The notes beneath the pieces were generated by a model. The model had not been told where the DNA came from. It saw nothing but the letters and a program-made list of their open reading frames with translations, and ran no database searches. A DNA stretch of 64,000 nucleotides, taken from the NCBI RefSeq assembly GCF_900327775.1, contig NZ_OUMZ01000007.1, positions 1,103,606-1,167,605 of the forward strand. The letters are read 5' to 3'. Each line of letters starts with the position of its first letter. Positions within the stretch are counted from its first letter, which is position 1. Below, in pieces: positions 44,087 to 52,808 of this stretch. Source of the DNA: Roseovarius sp. EL26. GTDB taxonomy: Bacteria > Pseudomonadota > Alphaproteobacteria > Rhodobacterales > Rhodobacteraceae. A program made the position numbers and the translations under genes.

Positions 44087-46549
44087 TCATAAGATGCCAT
44101 ATTCGGCGATAAGATAATCAGTGACGGCTTGAATTTGCGCCGCTGTTAAAACCTCATGATAGGTTATGATTTCCCTGACCTTTCCTGACAGGTTGCGAAA
44201 TTCATCGACACGCCCTGCCCCAAAGACCCCAATGCTGTCTGGATCACTGTCAGTAATCGCAACCACACAACGTCCAAACGGTAGCAAAGCATCTGTCGGA
44301 CTGCCGTTTTTGTAAACCGTCACACCCGCTGGTTTCACCCACCAGCCATTCGTTCCGGGCAAAGTGCTCAACCGCTCTGATTGCTGCTCGCCGCCCCAAA
44401 TGTCCATATAGGCTTCCCATACGGTTGAATCGGTTTGGCTCACCTCTCGGTCCCAGACAAAGAACATCGTCTGTACATCCGGTATATCGGCTCTCAGATA
44501 AGGCCCAACCGCGTTTGTGGGCAAGCCAAAGTCAAATGCGGGACCGACGGCATCGCTCACCAGTGTTGGCGCGGGATCGGATCCTTCCTTCCAGTAGCGC
44601 ACTCCATTTCCCGGCAGAATTTTCACCGCCTGCTGCCCTGTCCCGATAGAAATTCCAGCACAATAGGTGATGATATCGCGGGCATCGCCTTCCCGATTGA
44701 CCGATTGCAGCACAGCAACTGCGACCTTTCGGCCATCCGGCAGGTCAGCCACAGCATGCAAGGTTTTACCCACCAATCCCGGCAATGCCCCACCTTTCAG
44801 CCCATAGATATCCGTATCCGCAACCATCCCAATCAAATGGCCAATAGTGTTGCTACCAGCATTAGGGCCTGCGGTGATGGTGTAGCTGTAACTTGAAGCT
44901 CCCCAAATCGCATCCATCCCAGAAGTCTGATGGGCGTAACGCGCCCATCCCGCTGCCGCATGTGCTGTGGTGACATGGTCGCTGTCTTTCGGTCCACCCA
45001 GCATTTCCCCCTCAAAATCAAACACGCCCGAGACACTTTCCATATGAAATCCGCTGATCCCATCCGCCTTAAGCGCAGCGGATAAATTCGTGATGAAGGC
45101 CTCAATAGCGACTTGCGGCGCAGCAGATGAACTTGATAGGATTTTACGGCCCAAAACCCGCGCCACACACCGCACCGCCGCATTCGCGCTTTCCAGCATG
45201 GCGATATACATCAGATCCCCCAGTGTCATCGTATCGCCTGCTGCAAGCGGTGGTGTGGTCTCTGCTCCCTCAAAATCACCAGCTTCCATCGTGACATTAT
45301 CCGCCAGCGTGACGCCATATCCCGCCATGATCCGCAATGCATGCGCAATGACAGGGCTCTTGGTGATACTGGCCGGCGTCGCGGCAAACGAAGGCTCCTT
45401 CCAATAGAGGATCTCGCCACTGGCAACATCCATCGCACAGGCCGCCAATGCGTTGATGACCGGCGCTCCGTTTGGATCAGGATACCCCGCATCGCGGACA
45501 TCGCGCGCCGCGGTAACCATGTTGCCGCCATCAACGGTCACAGCCGTATTGGCCTTGATCCACGAGGACAGCCCGGAAATGGTCGCAGGCGTAAAGACAG
45601 GCGCAGCGGTTGGTGTCGCCGCTTTGCTATCGCTGCCGGTTGATGCCCCGACACTATTGACGGCACGCAACTCTATATCCACCGATGTCCCGTTGCTCAG
45701 GCCCGAGATTGTAAAATCCCCGGTCCCGCCAGAGGTTACCCAGCTTCCGCCATCAAGGCGATATTCGATATCTGTAACCAATGCACCGCCACTTGCAGGC
45801 AAACTGCTGATTGTCACAGACAGATCGCCGCCTGTTGCCGGATCCAACAGTTCCCACATGCCAATGGCAAAGGCTTCAGGAGCCGTGATAACAACAGCCG
45901 TCTCGATTGTAAGAGAAAACCCGCTGTCAGCAGAGCCACTGACATTGGTATAGGTAGCCACCACACTGGAACCCGCCGCCACAGCAAGAGCACCTGTGTC
46001 GAAACTAATAACCCCAGACACGTTGATTGTGATATTAACCGGGTCAGGATTGACCGAAAGAGACCATGCCCCACTCCCCGCATTGGTGAAATCACCCGAC
46101 ACGCTATAAGTTTGAACACCCGTATCTTTGGTGAATGTCTGATCAATCAACCCGCCGGCGGCTAACGGTGTTGGTACGGGTTCTGCTTGTACTACCCCCA
46201 TCACAACACTACGGCTAATCACCCCCGGCGCAATGCCTCCCGTCTCCGTCACGACTTCATGATAGGAAAACATCTTACCTACATCACCCGCAATAGGCGT
46301 ATAGTTTGCAGCGGTGCCAGCCTGCACGCCATCAACCCGCCACTCGCTTGTGGTGATTGTGACAACGCCAGCCCCACGAGGCGCATAGATGCCCTCTGTA
46401 CGAGTCACTTGCACGTTCTCCTCCGACGCTAACGGGGAAACAAAGGGACTGGAAGTGACGATCGGACCAGATGCAGAAGCCGCGTCAAGTTCAGCTTGAT
46501 GTACAAAGTTTTGAACCAACGAGCGCGTGAATGGGGCACTGATTCTCAT
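44087..46549 (-). CDS. Modular surface- or tail-fibre-like protein with an S11 penicillin-binding-type domain
   Basis: The 820-residue protein has no signal peptide. Residues 40-125 and 130-220 are beta-sandwich modules (WRVDGVQAG..YTPIAGDVGK); 225-315 is an FN3-like module. Residues 365-640 align with S11 D-Ala-D-Ala carboxypeptidases: SITK (394-397), SAN (454-456) and KGG (585-587) stand for SxxK, SxN and KTG, and MDVASGEILYWKEP mirrors the DacC motif encoded elsewhere in this window. The C-terminal ~150 residues resemble a LamG-like lectin fold ending EVLTAAQIQAVTDYLIAEYG. It is 3 nt after a small partner gene. Confidence 0.7.
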   Translation of the reverse strand: MRISAPFTRSLVQNFVHQAELDAASASGPIVTSSPFVSPLASEENVQVTRTEGIYAPRGAGVVTITTSEWRVDGVQAGTAANYTPIAGDVGKMFSYHEVVTETGGIAPGVISRSVVMGVVQAEPVPTPLAAGGLIDQTFTKDTGVQTYSVSGDFTNAGSGAWSLSVNPDPVNITINVSGVISFDTGALAVAAGSSVVATYTNVSGSADSGFSLTIETAVVITAPEAFAIGMWELLDPATGGDLSVTISSLPASGGALVTDIEYRLDGGSWVTSGGTGDFTISGLSNGTSVDIELRAVNSVGASTGSDSKAATPTAAPVFTPATISGLSSWIKANTAVTVDGGNMVTAARDVRDAGYPDPNGAPVINALAACAMDVASGEILYWKEPSFAATPASITKSPVIAHALRIMAGYGVTLADNVTMEAGDFEGAETTPPLAAGDTMTLGDLMYIAMLESANAAVRCVARVLGRKILSSSSAAPQVAIEAFITNLSAALKADGISGFHMESVSGVFDFEGEMLGGPKDSDHVTTAHAAAGWARYAHQTSGMDAIWGASSYSYTITAGPNAGSNTIGHLIGMVADTDIYGLKGGALPGLVGKTLHAVADLPDGRKVAVAVLQSVNREGDARDIITYCAGISIGTGQQAVKILPGNGVRYWKEGSDPAPTLVSDAVGPAFDFGLPTNAVGPYLRADIPDVQTMFFVWDREVSQTDSTVWEAYMDIWGGEQQSERLSTLPGTNGWWVKPAGVTVYKNGSPTDALLPFGRCVVAITDSDPDSIGVFGAGRVDEFRNLSGKVREIITYHEVLTAAQIQAVTDYLIAEYGIL

Positions 46550-46552
46550 CTC

Positions 46553-46798
46553 TCACCCCGCCACAAAACTGAATTTTGCAGCACCAATCGGTGTGAGCCG
46601 TATTGTACTATTACTGACATCGACTTTGTGCACGCTGTCCGCATCAAAGCTTTGGTCAACAATCCAGATATCTGCGCTCTTATCCGCCAGAACCTCTAGC
46701 GTCACGGTGCCCCCGTTAGCCTGCACAATGAGCGTCGCAGGTTTGGCGTAATAGGCGTAAGGCCCCAAAATCATTTGTGTATCAGTTAACTGTGTCAT
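46553..46798 (-). CDS. Small hypothetical protein upstream of the modular protein
   Basis: The 81-residue protein starts MTQLTDTQMILGPYAYYAK and is rich in beta-strand and Val/Ile (TLIVQANGGTVTLEVLADK). AGAGGGAAA lies directly before the ATG at 46798. It ends 3 nt before the large gene, so the two form a unit. It resembles small structural or tail-associated proteins in composition only; no family is named. Confidence 0.55.
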   Translation of the reverse strand: MTQLTDTQMILGPYAYYAKPATLIVQANGGTVTLEVLADKSADIWIVDQSFDADSVHKVDVSNSTIRLTPIGAAKFSFVAG

Positions 46799-47039
46799 TT
46801 TCCCTCTCATGGCCTCTCGAAATGCCTTTGCCCAATCAATCCGGAGTATCGGAGCCCACATCAGCGCAGCACGTCCGAAAAATATTTCACGAGATAAAAT
46901 TGATTGTCCCGTTACCCCGGCTCAACAAGTGCAACCAGGATCCACATTAAAAAATCATATGGGTATTAAGAGAAAATTAGCGCATCGTAACGATACCAAA
47001 AGGGTGGCAAACGCCTAGCCTAAAGAGAAGGAAAGCAAC

Positions 47040-48344
47040 TCACCGCGCGATGATAATATCGGCCCTAAGTCCACCTAGCTTATCACTTTCACCCAGTCTA
47101 AGCGTGCCACCGTGCGCATGTGCAATATCTGCTGCGATGGCCAACCCAAGCCCGACGCCGCTCCCAAGATCCTGATTTCGGGCAGTATCAAGACGCGCAA
47201 ACGGCTTCATGGCTTGTTCACGTAAATCCGCCGGAATACCCGGCCCGTCATCCTCGACTCTGATCCGTAACATGCGATCTGTCAGCTTCATCGAAACCTC
47301 GGCGCAATTACCATATCTGACGGCATTGCCAATCAAATTGCTAACAGCGCGCCGCATCGGATGTTTGCGTAAAACGATCTCCCCCGCACCTTCTTGCAGC
47401 ACAAGTGCAACATCGTCTCCTGTACGCTTGCTGTCCTCGACAATCTCGGTAATGAATTCCACCGGGTCGACAGGCTCAGGAACCCCTTCCTGAGCCCCGC
47501 GCGCAAACGCCAAAAACTCTTCAATCAAACGCTCCATTTCCAGTACATCACGTTGAAGCAACTCACTGTCTTCACCTTCCAGCATCGACAACCCAAGTTT
47601 CAGCCGTGTAATCGGCGTCCGTAGATCGTGACTAACCCCCGACAGCATCAGTGTCCTTTGCTCAATTTGCCGTTCAATCCGCGCTCGCATGTTCAAAAAA
47701 GCATTGCCAGCGGCCCGAACTTCGACTGCCCCTGCTGCGCGATATGGCACATTGTGCCCACGCCCAAATGCCTCTGCCGCACGGGACAATCGTGTTATCG
47801 GTCGCAATTGGTTGCGCAGGTAAAAATACGACACGATTGTTACAAGAATGCTGAACACCACCATATTCACCAGCAACTGATGCGGATTTGAAGCCGAGAC
47901 CCGGCGGCGATCAAAGCTTAACTCAACTGGGGTGTTATCACGCACAAAATAGAGCTTCACGATATAATCATCTGGGAGCACTACCGCCGTCAATCCAGGT
48001 AACAACTGTTTAAATTCTCGGGTTACAACCCGCCCGGTAAAATCGTACCATCGACGTGCATCTGCTTCTGGCATCGCAGTCTCAGGAATTTTCTGAACAG
48101 AGATTTCCAGCACCTTGGCCAAATCGGATTTAGCCACCTCCTCGACCGACAGCCCACTTTGTCCCAAGACTTGCACTTCGCGACTAACAGAGCGTGTCAT
48201 CTGCCGCGTCACACCCTCAAAATGACGTTGAATGAACACCACGGATACGACCAGCATCAGGGTAATCACTGGCAGCAACATGATCAGAATCGCTCTGCCA
48301 TAAAGGCTGCGGGGCATATAGGGTTTAAGCCAGTTAAATGTCAT
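47040..48344 (-). CDS. EnvZ-type sensor histidine kinase
   Basis: The 434-residue protein has a transmembrane span (about 18-38), a periplasmic domain, a second span (about 160-177), HAMP (180-235), a dimerisation box with His239 (SGVSHDLRTPITRLKL), and an ATPase domain with N-box NLIGNAVRYG, DDGPGIP and GSGVGLGLAI. It autophosphorylates and donates to a response regulator. None lies beside it: upstream is the divergent MBL gene, downstream a 240-bp gap. Signal and partner are unknown. Confidence 0.9.
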   Translation of the reverse strand: MTFNWLKPYMPRSLYGRAILIMLLPVITLMLVVSVVFIQRHFEGVTRQMTRSVSREVQVLGQSGLSVEEVAKSDLAKVLEISVQKIPETAMPEADARRWYDFTGRVVTREFKQLLPGLTAVVLPDDYIVKLYFVRDNTPVELSFDRRRVSASNPHQLLVNMVVFSILVTIVSYFYLRNQLRPITRLSRAAEAFGRGHNVPYRAAGAVEVRAAGNAFLNMRARIERQIEQRTLMLSGVSHDLRTPITRLKLGLSMLEGEDSELLQRDVLEMERLIEEFLAFARGAQEGVPEPVDPVEFITEIVEDSKRTGDDVALVLQEGAGEIVLRKHPMRRAVSNLIGNAVRYGNCAEVSMKLTDRMLRIRVEDDGPGIPADLREQAMKPFARLDTARNQDLGSGVGLGLAIAADIAHAHGGTLRLGESDKLGGLRADIIIAR

Positions 48345-48384
48345 ACAGAAACCTAACCGCAGTCAGAGATGAGAAAAAGGGATC

Positions 48385-49308
48385 ATGAGCGACAAAATCG
48401 AAAATGACACATTGCCCACAGGACAAATACAACGCCTGAGCAGCACAATCCGCATGATCCTGGCTCCAAACCCCTCGCCGATGACCTATCATGGAACCAA
48501 CACCTATCTACTGGGCACAAACGATCTAGCCGTAGTCGACCCCGGTCCAGAAGATTCGAAACACCTGCAGGCCATCCTGGATGCTCTGCGACCAGGTCAG
48601 AAAATCACTCACATTCTTGTCACGCATTCCCACCTTGACCATTCTCCACTCGCGCGCGCCCTGGCTGATATCACTGGAGCAAAGGTTCACGCCTATGGTC
48701 CGTCCGGATCAGGGCGCAGTAAAATCATGCAAAACCTTATAGATAAAGGTTTTCCAATTTCTGGTGAAGGGATCGACACGGGCTTTGAGCCCGACATCAC
48801 ACTGTCTGATGGCGAGATCATCATTGGCCGCGATTGGCAGATTACGGCCCATTGGACCCCGGGACATTTAGGTAATCACATGTGTTTCCAATTCGGCTCT
48901 GCCCTCTTTACCGGAGATCTGGTCATGGGATGGGCCAGCTCTCTGGTATCCCCCCCTGACGGGGATCTGACAGACTTCATGAACTCATGCCGTAAGCTTG
49001 AGGCACTACACGTCGACACATATTTTCCGGGTCATGGTGCCCCTATTATGACCCCAGATGAGCGTCTTTCATGGCTTATCTCTCATCGTTTGATGCGAGA
49101 GCAGGAAATTGTGCAGGCGTTGAAACAAGGGCCTGCCTCTGCGCCGGACTTGGCACAGATGATTTATACTGATACCCCAGAACGCCTCATGCCTGCAGCC
49201 ATACGCAACGTATTGGCGCACCTCATTGATCTATATGGTAAAAACGTGGTTTCCCCGATCGAAGATCTCTCTCCAAACGAAAAATTCAAACTGAATTTCC
49301 ATCAATAA
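48385..49308 (+). CDS. MBL-fold metallo-hydrolase (LACTB2-like)
   Basis: The 307-residue protein has the metallo-beta-lactamase motif THSHLDHSPLARAL (about 80-93), then HWTPGHLGNHMC, FTGDLVMGW and YFPGHGAPI, and a C-terminal winged-helix-like tail (LSWLISHRLMREQEIVQALKQGPASAPDLA) typical of the LACTB2 branch. LACTB2 is an endoribonuclease; bacterial members may be RNases or hydrolases. It is divergent from the histidine kinase across 40 bp. Confidence 0.87.
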   Translation: MSDKIENDTLPTGQIQRLSSTIRMILAPNPSPMTYHGTNTYLLGTNDLAVVDPGPEDSKHLQAILDALRPGQKITHILVTHSHLDHSPLARALADITGAKVHAYGPSGSGRSKIMQNLIDKGFPISGEGIDTGFEPDITLSDGEIIIGRDWQITAHWTPGHLGNHMCFQFGSALFTGDLVMGWASSLVSPPDGDLTDFMNSCRKLEALHVDTYFPGHGAPIMTPDERLSWLISHRLMREQEIVQALKQGPASAPDLAQMIYTDTPERLMPAAIRNVLAHLIDLYGKNVVSPIEDLSPNEKFKLNFHQ

Positions 49309-49378
49309 TTTAGAAAATAAAAAATTGTCAAAATCCCTCTGGACGCCATCAAAACCTATTGCTATACGGCCCATGTGT

Positions 49379-49453
49379 TCCGGCGTAGCTCAGCGGTAGA
49401 GCAGTTGACTGTTAATCAATTGGTCGTAGGTTCGATCCCTACCGCCGGAGCCA
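49379..49453 (+). tRNA. tRNA-Asn (GUU)
   Basis: The acceptor pair is TCCGGCG/CGCCGGA with encoded CCA (49451-49453). The D-arm reads GCTCAGCGGTAGAGC. The anticodon loop CTGTTAA holds GTT at 49411-49413, and the T-arm is GTAGGTTCGATCCCTAC. Confidence 0.96.
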
Positions 49454-49490
49454 AAATTCCCAACCGTTGTTGAATAGGAATTTTGGCATT
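49450..49490 (+). terminator. Terminator hairpin overlapping the tRNA-Asn 3' end
   Basis: GCCAAAATTCC (49450-49460) and GGAATTTTGGC (49477-49487) form a perfect 11-bp stem with a 16-nt loop, then ATTT. Its first bases are the tRNA discriminator and CCA. Confidence 0.6.
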
Positions 49491-49653
49491 TCGCCTGAGG
49501 TAATTCAAGCAAACATCCCCTCGCAAACACATCATTTCTATTTGTAATATGACCGTCACAATCACCACGAATATATGTGCCCACATATGAAACGCGACTG
49601 CCTTGCGAACTTAAGAATGCAATCAAGCCCAAAATGTTTTTCAATGAGGATGA

Positions 49654-49710
49654 TGGCGCACCTGAGAGGTTTCGAACCTCTGGCCTCTGCCTTCGGAGGG
49701 CAGCACTATA
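49654..49710 (-). pseudogene. tRNA-Arg (CCG) 3'-part remnant
   Basis: These 57 bp repeat the 3' portion (CCA, acceptor, T-arm, anticodon arm) of the intact tRNA-Arg at 51042-51118 with three mismatches; the D-arm and 5' acceptor strand are missing. Such 3'-end copies usually arise at tRNA attachment sites. It lies 1.3 kb from the intact gene, in the same orientation. Confidence 0.8.
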
Positions 49711-49822
49711 GGCTTTATTTGCCATGAGAACGTGGTTTGTTCTTGATTTGGACTGGGTTCAGGGCGATTGAATAGGTGTCTGACGTTTGGCATACGGTCA
49801 AGGGAAAACCAGAGGGACTTAC

Positions 49823-50455
49823 ATGGACTACGCCGAACTCACCAAAGCATTTGGGGCATTTTTTGCGATTATGAATCCGTTTGTGAATTTGCCAATTTTC
49901 CTAGCTCTGACCGCTGGCTTCACTGTCGCTCAACAACGGGCTCTGGCCTTAAAGATCACTATATTTTCGGCGATTATGTGCGTGATCATCTTATTTTTGG
50001 GACAAAAAATCATCAGTTTCTTCGGCATCACTATTGACCAATTTCGGATCGCGGGCGGCATTGTGTTGACCCATATTGCGTGGTCCATGCTGAACGGTAA
50101 CAGCATCACGTCGCACCATGGCACCGACAAAGAAAAGGATCATATGCAAGATCTGTCAGGGCTTGCATTTTACCCAATTACCTTTCCGATGATCGTCGGG
50201 CCGGGCACAATCGCAACGCTGATTATCTATGCCGGACACGTACAGGAGATGACCGGGCTTATCGCCGTTGGTGGCGTCGTGGGGGCCATTCTTGCGATGC
50301 TGTTTGTCGTGCTGTTCTTTGCCTCGTTCTTTGGCAAAGTTCTGACAGATACGATGCGCGTGATAATGACGCGTTTAATGGGTATGATCTTATTGGCAAT
50401 CGCAGTGGAGATGATTGTTGCGGGTGCAAGAGTTGTTTTACCAGGGCTGGCATAA
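49823..50455 (+). CDS. MarC-family membrane protein
   Basis: The 210-residue protein has six predicted spans, the opening AFGAFFAIMNPFVNLPIFLALT and the internal block GLAFYPITFPMIVGPGTIATLI, both MarC/UPF0056 hallmarks. The function of MarC is undefined; it is not the multiple-antibiotic-resistance factor it was named for. GAGGGA precedes the ATG at 49823. It lies alone between the tRNA-Arg remnant and the intact tRNA-Arg. Confidence 0.9.
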   Translation: MDYAELTKAFGAFFAIMNPFVNLPIFLALTAGFTVAQQRALALKITIFSAIMCVIILFLGQKIISFFGITIDQFRIAGGIVLTHIAWSMLNGNSITSHHGTDKEKDHMQDLSGLAFYPITFPMIVGPGTIATLIIYAGHVQEMTGLIAVGGVVGAILAMLFVVLFFASFFGKVLTDTMRVIMTRLMGMILLAIAVEMIVAGARVVLPGLA

Positions 50456-51041
50456 GGGGATAAAGATGAAGTTGTTTAATCCAGGTAGCCACCCTCGAGC
50501 CCATATATCGATATTCCGATATCGATCCGACAACGCCTGTAAACCGTGACGTAATCAGCTAATTTTTCCCCTAATGCTCGCTTTTAAGCGTTGGTAAGAG
50601 CCAAGCTACCTTGCAAGGTCGGGAGCGGTCATTCTTTTCCAGATTGGCCGGCGGATTATCCCCTAAAGTATCATCCGCATCATGACGAGTACCCAATACC
50701 ACATGATCTCCCGTTAAAGGTCATAATCCCCACAGATACGCATCGTCATAAAGCGTTCAAGCTGGTCTCTTACCAAAACTGTGCAACCCCCAAAGCAGCA
50801 CATAATTCCTCATATCCTGAAGCGCACAGCCATTACCTGAGCGAAGCAAAACGGTTCCAAAATTGAGGACGCGGCCAGCTTCTTTTCAACGACGGCCGCG
50901 CCCATCGAGCGCGTATACTGGCACCATTCACCCTACTGTCAGGAACAGGGGTCACAGCGATAGATAACTCTGTCAAATTGCCGAAACTTAGGCGACGCGA
51001 TGAAATTTTCACCGCTATATCTTGTATCTAGTTGGTTTTAT
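50456..51041. other. Long intergenic region inside the tRNA-Arg-bounded segment
   Basis: Nearly 590 bp without a supportable gene. A plus-strand GTG frame of 91 codons (50591-50866) has no recognisable domain or ribosome site and is rich in His and Pro, as spurious frames often are. A small palindrome lies at 50507-50526. It is probably decayed DNA. Confidence 0.5.
50507..50526. repeat. Short perfect inverted repeat
   Basis: ATCGATAT (50507-50514) and ATATCGAT (50519-50526) flank TCCG, about 50 bp after marC. It might be a weak terminator stem or a protein-binding site. Confidence 0.4.
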
Positions 51042-51118
<77 letters not shown>

Positions 51119-51129
51119 GTGCGTCACGG

Positions 51130-51158
51130 GGTATAGTCGTCCATTGATCATCCCGCAA
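51130..51158 (-). promoter_or_regulatory. Sigma-70-type promoter of tRNA-Arg
   Basis: On the minus strand TTGCGG (51158-51153) and TATACC (51135-51130) are separated by 17 bp; the -10 box ends 11 nt before the tRNA 5' end. Confidence 0.6.
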
Positions 51159-51288
51159 TAACGAATTGCAGCTTGAGGGAACTTTGGTTTGGCAAGAAAT
51201 AGACGAGCAACGATTGGATGAAAGCAAACCGCCCCGACACGATCAGTGCCGGAGCGGTCCAAGGAGTTGCGCCAACTCAATTCACAAT

Positions 51289-51708
51289 TTATACACCTCC
51301 GGCCGTGCCACCTGCACTGCCGCCACTGCTGCTTCCGCCACCGCTGCTGCTTCCACCGCCACTGCTGCTTCCACCGCCACTGCTGCTTCCACCGCCGCTG
51401 CTGCTTCCGCCACCGCTGCTTCCACCGCCGCTGCTGCTTCCACCGCCGCCGCCGTTACCGGGACCTTGAGGATCTGGGTAACTGCTATCTGGTGGAGGAG
51501 GTGGTGGCGGAGGTGGTGGTGGTGGAGGTGGTGGTGGCAAACAATTGCCAGAATTTGAACACCCGCCTCCGCCATCTTCACGGATCACTTCATTGCCCCA
51601 CTTATCGTATACGGGCTCTGCATAAACCACGTTCGGCTCAGGATCAGATTGCGAACAAGCGGTCGCAATTACCAAGGCCGCTATAGGGGCGAACTTCAGG
51701 AATTTCAT
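51289..51708 (-). CDS. Low-complexity lipoprotein: polyproline and Gly/Ser repeats
   Basis: The 139-residue protein has a signal (MKFLKFAPIAALVIATAC, lipidation candidate Cys18), a short unique region (19-57, VVYAEPVYDKWGNEV), sixteen consecutive prolines (58-73) and a C-terminal repeat of GGGSSS units (about 85-130). The repeats match an 18-bp DNA unit, so length is likely to vary between strains. It would be an outer-membrane-anchored flexible spacer. No function is known. Confidence 0.75.
   Translation of the reverse strand: MKFLKFAPIAALVIATACSQSDPEPNVVYAEPVYDKWGNEVIREDGGGGCSNSGNCLPPPPPPPPPPPPPPPPDSSYPDPQGPGNGGGGGSSSGGGSSGGGSSSGGGSSSGGGSSSGGGSSSGGGSSSGGSAGGTAGGV
51320..51450. repeat. 18-bp tandem repeat in the lipoprotein gene
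   Basis: Units of CTGCTGCTTCCACCGCC plus A or G repeat about seven times with single-base variants, one unit shortened by a codon. On the minus strand they encode GGGSSS. Confidence 0.8.
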
Positions 51709-51931
51709 CTTATATTCTCCAAAACATTTAACCGCGGCATGCCACAGACGTCCACTTTTGACGCCAATCGCTTCTAAAAATTTCTTTTTGAAAACAAACC
51801 ACTATTTCACTCTTCAGTTCTTCTACACGTGGCATGCCGCTTCGTAGCAGGATAATATCCCTATGGATTTAAGGACAAAAGCCGAATACAAGCATATTGA
51901 AAATGCAAATTTGCATAATTATGAAAGCAGC

Positions 51932-52783
51932 ATGAACTGGGATAATCTGAAAATTCTACTCGAAATCAGCCGTGCAGGCTCTCTGACTGCTGCGGCTCAT
52001 CGGCTGGGCATGGATCAATCCACTGTAGGCCGTCGACTGAACGCGCTGGAATCTGACGTCGGTTCCGTCCTGTTCGTACGTTCAAAGGCCGGATTTGTGG
52101 CCACTGAATCTGGCCATATCGCCGTTGCCCGCGCGCAAGAAATGGAAAAAACCAGCCTGAGATTGGATGATGAATTATCAGGGCCCAAAGCTGGCGCAAC
52201 CGGCCTCGTAAGGCTTAACGGCAATGCCTGGACCCTTCAACGTCTGGCTGAAACTGCTCTACCCACATTACTGCAAGCCAATCCAGATCTAGATGTCCAT
52301 CTGGAATCCACACCACCTCCAGCCCCGGTTCGTGGGGATGCCACAGTATCGCTTTGGTTCGAGGTTCAGCCGGTTACCACGGAGTTTGCAGTTGAGTTGG
52401 GAAAAGTTCCCTATGCAGTCTATCAATCTGCAATCATTCCGCCCAAGCCTCATGATTGGGTACAGTTTCTGGATGAACGTGCAGATCGGCCACAAATTGC
52501 CAAATCTGCCTTACGCCAGATGAATGATGAGGATCGGACCTGCGTCACAGCAACCGATGCCAGTATTCTGCTGTCTGCTGTGCGCAACGGCATTGGCAAA
52601 GGTCTGCTACCTGTTTGTATCGCGCACGCTGCTAGCGGGTTAGCGAGGACAAACCCCGGCCCGCCCGAGATCGAGCGGCCTTTATTCATGCATCTCAACC
52701 CTGACACAGTGGAATACAAGCGAATTCAGACGACCATGAGCTGGCTGCGAAAATCCTTTAACGAGATTTTTCGCGATCCTTAA
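51932..52783 (+). CDS. LysR-family transcriptional regulator
   Basis: The 283-residue protein begins MNWDNLKILLEISRAGSLTAAAHRLGMDQSTVGRRLNALE, the HTH of the short LysR group seen in alphaproteobacteria, followed by a shorter effector domain. The ATG at 51932 is chosen because an upstream frame from 51863 adds 23 residues not expected before the HTH. It is convergent with sufS (26 nt gap). The target is unknown. Confidence 0.87.
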   Translation: MNWDNLKILLEISRAGSLTAAAHRLGMDQSTVGRRLNALESDVGSVLFVRSKAGFVATESGHIAVARAQEMEKTSLRLDDELSGPKAGATGLVRLNGNAWTLQRLAETALPTLLQANPDLDVHLESTPPPAPVRGDATVSLWFEVQPVTTEFAVELGKVPYAVYQSAIIPPKPHDWVQFLDERADRPQIAKSALRQMNDEDRTCVTATDASILLSAVRNGIGKGLLPVCIAHAASGLARTNPGPPEIERPLFMHLNPDTVEYKRIQTTMSWLRKSFNEIFRDP

Positions 52784-52808
52784 GCGCCCTTTATCTTAGG
52801 CAACAGCA

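Noticed and set aside
44087-46798. Calling the two-gene unit a prophage
   Set aside because: No capsid, terminase, portal, integrase or lysis gene nearby; only fibre-like modules are seen.
49390-49725. 111-codon minus-strand frame ending GGRDRTYDQLINSQLLYR
   Set aside because: This peptide is a well-known artefact of reading through a tRNA gene; the frame covers tRNA-Asn antisense and the tRNA-Arg remnant.
50591-50866. 91-codon GTG frame between marC and tRNA-Arg
   Set aside because: No ribosome site, no recognisable domain, His/Pro-rich composition; treated as non-coding.
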